From: Lojkania enalia
Lineage: Eukaryota > Ascomycota > Dothideomycetes > Pleosporales
Assembly (NCBI GenBank): GCA_010094045.1
Contig: ML986651.1
Coordinates: 1-64,000, forward strand
Length of the DNA stretch: 64,000 nt
Direction of reading: 5' to 3'
Under the pieces are notes generated by a model that saw only the letters and a program-made list of their open reading frames with translations, did not search any database and had not been told where the DNA came from. Made by a program: the position numbers and the translations under genes. Position 1 is the stretch's first letter. Each line of letters starts with the position of its first letter. Positions 57,301 to 64,000 of the stretch are shown one piece after another.

Positions 57301-60300
57301 CCTCTTTAATATCCTTGGCTTCTTGAAGAGAAGTTTCTACTTCTGCTTTAGCAGCATCTAGCTGTGGCGTGGCCACCATTCGCGCTGCCGGAGTCAATGC
57401 CTTCTTGAGTTTGTCAAAATGCACGTTGAGGATCTTGTCAGCATCAGTTGTGGAAAAGGCGTATTGACTAGCTGAGGGATCACCCTGCACGATAACCGCA
57501 ATGGTAGGCAGATTCGACACATGAGCCTCACGGAAGATGTTGAGCAGCGCCGTACATCGCGTGCGCACTATGAGAAGTTTCGGGACGAGGTCTTCGTAAG
57601 CAGTGGGTCTCTCTCCTTCTACAATGGGAAGTAAAGCCTCCGCAAACGATTCAGATAGTGCATCTTTCACGCCAAGGGAATGACCAAACTCTTCGATAAT
57701 CATTGCCGTAGTAATCTGCGTCGTAGAATTTGTTGAGAGAAGTGGAGGAAGCAGCTTGGGCTTGAAGGTTTGTTGCCTCGATTGTTCAGGCCAAGCTGCT
57801 ATCGCTTTACCCAAAGCCTGAGCAGCACATATCTTCGACCGGATCATGACATCAGCACCAATCAACTCTAAATCGCCGCTCATCATATGGCCGTCAACAT
57901 TGTGTGGCGCAGAAGCGGTCGGGGTCATCATGTCTTCCTTGCCGAAGCGTGACTTTTTCCGCCGTTTGTGCACTGGCTCATTACTGCCACCCGGTGGTGT
58001 AGACCGTCGACTCTGGGTAGGAGGACCAAATACTTGACCAGAGGGACGGATAATGAGTGAGTAGTCCATTGCGATAGGATGGCGTGGCACACCAATTGGA
58101 GTGAGGGTCAAAGGGACGATGGAACCAAGAATAGGCTCAAGGTGGGTTGCAAGACGATTGCTTCCATCAACAAGACGATCGATGAGTGTATCCCAAAGCT
58201 GCAATGACAGCTTTTGAACACCATCGTTACGTTCGAGTAATATATTCTGGAAGACCAATTGCAATGCTTTGCTATCAATCCATCCATCCGCACCGGGACC
58301 TTGAATGTTGAGGAAAGTGAGTAGAGCTCGGAGCACTGCAGCTCGGACGCTGGTAATGGCATGTCTGAGGAATGGGAAAAGGCGAGGTACTAATTCGTGG
58401 AATGACTGCGAAGGGTCATGTTCGGCATTGGTCCTCATAGCATCGAGCACTTGTGGGAACCCACAAAGCTTAGCCAAAAGGTCCATGATGGATCCAGTAC
58501 TAGCACTTAAATCATCATGTAAGTTTGAAAGGCAAGACCAGACCTGGTTCATAAGGCCCTCGAGCGCATTCGGTTGCATCTCCACGACCTCCTTAGCGAT
58601 AGGGATGAGCGTCGCAGCGCTAACCGCGCGCACATCGTCGTCGAAGTCCGAGAGTCCCTTTACCACGGCGGCGAGTACGCCATCAATAAGGGCGGTCTCC
58701 TCTAGTAGAAGGTCATTTCGCACGGCCACGAGGTATCTGAGTCCAATCATGCCACCTTGACAAACTTGCCATAATGATAGATTGTCAAAATCCTGTTGCA
58801 TGACTAAGCGATGCAGAACCTTGAACGTTGCCACGACATTGTCCCGGGAAAGATACTGTAAGACTGCGCCTAGCGCCTGACCAGCGGTTTCACGGATGGG
58901 TGCTACCGCGGTGTCTGAAGTGTAATCAGCAAATCGATCGAGCATGAATACGCAGCATATGCGGCATGCTAGGTCGTTGAGCCATCGCTGGTTCAGTTCG
59001 TTGTTCTGGTCCTGTGTCTTTCCTTTCTGTTTTCCGGCGCCGGCGCCCTGAACACGGATGATCTCTCGGAGGCCCATGGCGGCACCATGTCGGACTTCCC
59101 ATGCATGGTCAAACAGTTCAACGCTGAGGAATTCGCATACCCTCTCGTAGGGCCACTCGAGGCCACTCTCTTCTGCGTCAGTGTGGAAGGAAGACTTGTC
59201 TGGTACCGGAGTCCCTTTAAACTCTTTGACGAACTTGCTGTCATCATCGCCCCCTTTTCTGTCGAGGGAGAAGTAGTCGCTCACCCCCTCCCCTTCGTCC
59301 CCATTCTCTGCTTTTGGTTCCTGTTTGATGGGATGGGGCTGTGAGTTAGCAGCAGGAGTCTGTGGATGATCGACCTGCGAACCCTGACGGCGTGGGCCCA
59401 AGTCTACGATCTGTACTTTATTTGCGCGGTTTTGGACATCCTTCTTAGCCTTCCGCTTCAGCATGTTGAGCTGACGTTTGCTAAGGCCCGACTGTTCACT
59501 GGTTGGAGTGGCGCCAGGAGGAGGGGACGCACATGCCGCAGAAGTGATACTATCTGACCGCGAGACAGTAGTGTCGATACGGCTTAAAGCCGGCGTTTGA
59601 GGGCCGGGAGTCTGCGCCGTAATATCTTGCTCTGTGACAAGGTCGTCTTCGATATACTCGCCACCGAGACCAAGTCGGGCAGTAAGACTCTTCTTCTGAT
59701 GCGCTAACCGTTCGGCAGGATCCATAGCAGCAAGTTTGTAGTCATACTCCTTTCCTGCGCTCCCTAGAAGCGTTTTACCGAACTTCAAGATAGAGCGCAG
59801 GTCGAGGGTACTTAGGTCAAGCTGGAAGTCATTCGGCGGGAGTGCTCCGTCACCGTTCTCCTCCTTCTTGACGACAGAGCCGTTGACATCCTCAGGCTTG
59901 ATGTGGCCATTAGTTTCAGGCTTGATAGGCTCATCTTCAGCGTTGGGATCGAACTTCTCTGCATTGCTGACGATGCCTCCGACGGCTCTCGCAGCGGCAA
60001 CACGCGTCTCCCAGTTCTTTGAACGGAGGTACGGAATTACCCGCGTGAGTAGGTTGAACAAATCTTCTGGATGTTGTTTCTGGACGTCGGCCAATTGATC
60101 CGCTGCAGTGTTCCGAATCAACGCAGTACTGCCAGTCTCCAAGAGGCTTGGCAAAAGTTAGCGAGACGTGTGACAGACGGAGGACGGGCGAAAGTGAAAA
60201 GGAGAGGGAGGGGATTGGGGACACAAGACGACAGAGGAGCCATGGTGCATGACAGCTGTACGGTGCGAGTGAAGGGTAAAGGGAGAATATGAGCCGGGGT

Positions 60301-60395
60301 GTACGTACGTTACGAGACGATCCAATCTCGTGCCACTATAGCAGCGTTAGCGGGCATTCTGGCACAATATGCATGCGGGCGATTGCGTACCTCAT
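54344..60395 (-). CDS. TBP-associated ATPase MOT1 (BTAF1)
   Basis: Swi2/Snf2-family ATPase that strips TBP from DNA and redistributes it among promoters. Four coding exons: 60391-60395, 60309-60335, 54714-60146 and 54344-54659; 1927 codons (1926 aa), the family length. Exon 1 codes only ATG plus two bases; splicing gives MSGTRLDRLVTLLETGSTAL, the conserved start. Residues 1 to about 1280 are HEAT repeats that grip TBP. The ATPase follows: motif I DDMGLGKT near 1353, DEGH near 1463, SGTPIQNHVLELWSLFDFL, then the second lobe with VGGLGLNLTGADTVIFVEHD near 1766 and DRAHRIGQKK. The C-terminal exon carries LQRFKIDVASTVVNQQNAG and an acidic end. All motifs look intact, so the protein should be active. 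A degraded TBP copy lies head-to-head upstream. Confidence 0.95.
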
Positions 60396-62067
60396 TTTGG
60401 CGGTGTTTTGTGGGCGTGCGCACTCGGGCGCGGCGCCGGGCGATATTAAAAATTAAGAGGACGGAGCAGGAAGACCTAGAGCCATCAGATAGACGTGCTG
60501 CGGACGGGGGCGCATTCACGGTCAAGAGCCAGGCGTCACGTGATGAGCTAGCGGATGGGCTGACTAAGGGGGCAATCAGCTCGGCGTGGAGGTCTGGCTC
60601 TCGGAGAAGTGGGCTGCGTTCAGTTATGAGGAACAAAGCTTTATAAGTTAACAGCAAGCTAGCGACCTTCGAGCGAGCTTGGCGCCGCACGGACCCGGGT
60701 TTCAGGGTGAGAAGGAAAATTCAACGTCACCGTTGCCCGCCCTCCATGGGCCTGCGCTGCGAGCGAAAAGCCCACGGCGCGCGCGCATGTCCGCTCGCGA
60801 CCGCGGGAGCAGCGATTGACGGCCGTGCAGCGGGTTGCGCGCCGCGGTCGACGACCGACGATGGTGGGAGTCGCGGCTTTGCTTTCGGACAGGTGGTCAC
60901 TGCGCAGCCGGGGCGTCGCGACTCGCCCTTGGCCCAATTGGATCACCGCCTCACCAAAAAGGCCTCTGATCTTTTTTTCTCTCCGGGTCCATCCACCTGA
61001 ACACGCCCCGGGGAACGCCTCTGGCTTCTGATGCCCAGCACGCAGCGCAGCCTACCGGGCCCGTCGACACGTCAGTATTGCTCCCCGCCGCCAGCCTGCC
61101 CTCGATATGTATCAAGAGGTAACTCCCTAGGCAGCCGCAGCGCAGCGGGCTAGTGGCGCTCTCTCACGCCTGGACAATGTCTACCTAGGTAGCCTTGTGA
61201 TATTGGACACCAAAAGGCCGCCTCCCACGAGACGCACTGCATACGCGCGTTCGTCTCCGGGTGCAGCTTTTGAAGACAGGCCTGGTTACTCGACATGCTA
61301 CCTGGACGAGCAGACAGTCAGCACGCATGCCTCACCGGCTGCAGGGGTCTTGCTGTATCAACGGCCAGGCTGCACCCACCGCAACACCGGCATCATGAAT
61401 CATCAAAGCGAATATAGAAGCAGATATCCTGTTTAGCTAAAGATAGATTCCTTGTCCTCTTCAGCGTCTGCTTTTGTCCTATGGGTGGATGCTATGTTGA
61501 TATAGCAAATGCCCGTGGTTACGGCGCGCACAAAGCATTGGGACAAACAAACGACAGGGCACGCTAAGAACGCTCGGACCATCACGACTCCTGCCCTATA
61601 AGACTCAGTCATATCTACTCCACGGACGTACTTTGTATACTTACCGCACCAAGTCCAATCGCCACTGCAGACAAGGAAGCACCAAGACCTTCCTTTCTTG
61701 CCCATCACACTGCGTGAACCAACGTATCTATACACCAGCAGGCTCTAGCCGTGCCAAGCGCACGTTTCCTCACCGTCACATGTTCGCGGCGCCTTGTACG
61801 ACCTCCAGGCGACGGTCTTAAACACATACATATACTCATGGCAGCTTCCCAGCGCCGCATATGCTCGTAAACCACTCTATCAAAGACTTCGCTGGTAGCG
61901 TCGTTGATCGCTTCCGTAGTCCATCCGTGACATTAATTATTTTGCATCCAACTACAGTACCGCAAAGCCGCCGGCCGAGTTCGCACAATATAATCGCGAT
62001 ACCAATCTCCGTCGTGTACTTCGTCACTCGCCTTCGTAGACCAAAATACTATAGTCATTCACTGATC
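60396..62067. promoter_or_regulatory. Intergenic region between MOT1 and the TBP relic
   Basis: 1.7 kb between two starts facing away from each other. The part next to MOT1 (60700-61060) is very GC-rich and CpG-rich, as a housekeeping promoter may be. The remainder has only short frames with no homology. Confidence 0.4.
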
Positions 62068-63146
62068 ATGGACTCACTGGTTAGTCGCCCTGTAAATCCG
62101 CAGCAGGTGAATTTTGCGCGAATGGTTTGTATTGAGTTGTGATAATACCCTCCTCAAAGCCTCCGCCTTCATGGCCCCGGGCTTGTTGTTCTATCTAACT
62201 AGACGGCATCTAGCCCAATCCGCCGCCACCCATTGACAACACGCAGCAAGGTAGTGTCGGAACTCTAGCGAATACGACAAACAATGAGATCTCCATCTCC
62301 GGTATCGTACCAGTGCCACAGAACCTTGTCGCGACAGGTAAGTCATCAGCATCTTAGAGACACTAACACATTCTTATGAGAACAGTCGACTTGTGTACGA
62401 AACTCGATCTTGGGACGATTGCCCTACACACCCGCAATGCTGAGTACAGCCCCAAGAGGCAAGACTCATTATCACAGTCGCTTCGAGGTTGGGACGAGCT
62501 GATAGTCAGACAAGTTCGCTGCCGTCATTATGAGGATTCGGGAGCCCAAGACCACTGCACTTGATATGTCTGAATTACTCATATCCATTTAGTTGGACGC
62601 TAACAATTGTGACAGTGTTCGGAAGTGGTAAAATAGTCATGACTGGTATGCTATGATTCAGATAGCCCTTAAACCACACTGATATTACCTAGGAGCCAAG
62701 TCAGAAGGGGACAATCGCCTTGCCACTCGCAACTACGCTTGAATCATCCAGAAGCTAGGCTTCAATGCGCGTTTCATCGGGTTCAAGATCCAGAACATTG
62801 TTGGCTCTACCGACGTCAAGTTTCCGAGTCGTCTGGAGGGTCTTGCTAACGCGCACGCCACCTTACGTCTTACGAGCCAGAGCTTTTCCCTGGGGAGGTC
62901 TCTATGTGTGCTGCGAATAGACATGTGTCGTGCTGATAATAAGATCTAGATTGATATACCGCATGATGAAGCCAAAAGTGAGAATCGCAAAACATTTCCT
63001 CCCGCTGAGCTAACTGGGTCGCGTAGATCGTACTGCTCATATTCGTCAGCGGGAAGATTGTCCTCGCCGGTGTAAAGGTCCGTGAGGAGATCTACCAGGG
63101 CTTCGAAATTATGTACCTGGTTCTTCAAACCCTCCACAAGATCTAG
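62068..63146 (+). pseudogene. TATA-binding protein (TBP) pseudogene, introns retained
   Basis: A complete-length but broken copy of the TBP gene. Exon pieces by homology: 62068-62106 (MDSLVSRPVNPQQ), 62214-62337 (NPPPPIDNTQQ ... SGIVPVPQNLVAT), 62386-62458 (LDLGTIALHTRNAEYSPKR), 62515-about 62565 (FAAVIMRIREPKTTAL), 62626-62645 (FGSGKIVMTG), 62693-about 62895 (AKSEGDNRLATRNYA, stop, [26 protein letters not shown], then SYEPELFPG), 62950-62977 (LIYRMMKPK) and 63027-63146 ([20 protein letters not shown]). Lesions: the donor after TTAL reads ATATGT instead of GTATGT; an in-frame TGA at 62740 replaces a conserved Arg; a one-base frame change lies near 62858-62868; a GC donor with a phase mismatch follows PKR. 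Many changes hit near-invariant TBP residues. The working TBP gene should lie elsewhere. Confidence 0.85.
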
Positions 63147-64000
63147 ACGTTCACACTTGGATATCGGGCAACTTTAGCCTCTTCGAGTTGACTAGAGCCC
63201 TGAGACACATTCCCACGTTAGGCGCTAGTACCCCATTAGGTAGTTGGCTGAATTCCTTCCTTGGTTCTTTCCTCCCTTTACCTTTAAGCATGGCATGGAG
63301 TTTGGAGTTCCTATCAGCACAGAGGATATGATACCCTTTCCTGTAGCCCCTTGTATCTGATCTTATACTGTACCATATACTCGGGATATACTCACACAAG
63401 GATGTTCAAGCGAGGATGGCATTATAAATGGTGGGCGAGTACTATGATACCCAATAATCTGTGCTCATCCGGAAGACAATTGCCCATATTACTGTCTCTG
63501 CAACGATAGCTTGTGTCTTAAAACATCGTTATGACCGGGGAGTAGAGAAAGGAGAACGGCGCTTTAGAAGTATTAATACATAGTAGTGGCTCTGTAATAG
63601 CGGTCGGCGCCTATCAATCATCTCCTTCTATCGCGTACGAAGGACACCGCTTCCTTACACCACAACAACCACACTACCCCCTACCTCCTGGAGCATATAT
63701 ATATACATATACAACACCCAGCCTACCCACTAACCGCCCTCCCTAAGCCAAGCGTCAGCCATCCCAGCGTACGCACATCCGCCGCCGATCCCCGCCGATC
63801 CCCAAACTCGTTCAAAACGCTCTCCCTGGACCGTCCGCCGCAATGCACATCACCCGGGACGTCCGCCTCCCAATCCTCAGCGTTGGGATCTTCTCGGATC
63901 CGGGGATCTGCGACTCGGAAGCTCCCAATTTTTTTTGTTTAAGAAAAATTCACCGAGCGCCCGCGTGTCGTTTGGGTTAGCGAGGCGGGCGATCGGCGGG
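63147..64000. other. Window end, no gene seen
   Basis: After the TBP relic there are only short frames. A TA-rich run (catatatatatacatatac, near 63694) and a duplicated ccgatccccg unit (about 63785-63802) precede the window edge; these may belong to the promoter of a gene beyond it. Confidence 0.35.

Noticed and set aside
1..64000. CRISPR arrays, operons, ribosome binding sites
   Set aside because: The sequence is from a eukaryote with spliced genes; no regularly spaced repeats were seen.

Overview
The window is nuclear DNA from a filamentous ascomycete (Pezizomycotina). The evidence is: genes interrupted by short introns (44-80 nt, GT...CTAAC...AG), a single-copy housekeeping gene set, a fungal Zn2Cys6 regulator, and a TpA-rich, CpG-poor repeat block typical of repeat-induced point mutation (RIP). 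The TBP-like N-terminus and the RIP block would fit Leotiomycetes, but that placement is only a guess.

Layout. 1-4,500 is an AT-rich, RIP-like block with no open frame, containing a 542-bp direct duplication at 1721-2262 and 2281-2822. Next to it is a Zn2Cys6 transcription factor (5277-6973). A dense block of conserved genes follows: SEA4/MIOS (TORC1 signalling), EFG1 (rRNA processing), a secreted GH47 mannosidase, AP-1 gamma-adaptin, a sterol O-acyltransferase, a serine-rich fungal protein, PRP45/SNW1 (splicing), TAF11 (TFIID), a small ankyrin protein, RPL4, a large MSG5-like dual-specificity phosphatase, a J-domain protein and a metallophosphoesterase (to 47,217). From 47.2 to 54.3 kb is a gene desert with decayed-looking frames, homopolymers and a second copy of the repeat found at 4.8 kb. 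MOT1 (BTAF1-type Swi2/Snf2 ATPase) fills 54,344-60,395. A broken, intron-retaining copy of the TATA-binding protein gene (62,068-63,146) stands head-to-head with it.

How the genes relate. Most are unrelated housekeeping genes in alternating orientation, often as divergent pairs (SEA4/EFG1, AP-1 gamma/sterol acyltransferase, TAF11/ankyrin, RPL4/MSG5). A transcription-initiation theme recurs: TAF11, MOT1 and the TBP relic all concern TBP. Exon boundaries below were worked out by eye from reading frame, splice consensus and family homology, and nearly all coding totals close in frame.

Most notable items: (1) the TBP pseudogene beside MOT1, with a lost splice donor, a premature TGA and a frameshift; (2) a seven-copy SP[R/T]-x-x-x-F motif in the tail of the MSG5-like phosphatase, one copy carrying an exact FxFP MAPK-docking sequence; (3) the tandem RIP-mutated duplication and the dispersed repeat near both ends of the gene block; (4) unusual gene structures, namely a GC-AG intron in RPL4 and 5-nt and 10-nt first coding exons in MOT1 and AP-1 gamma.
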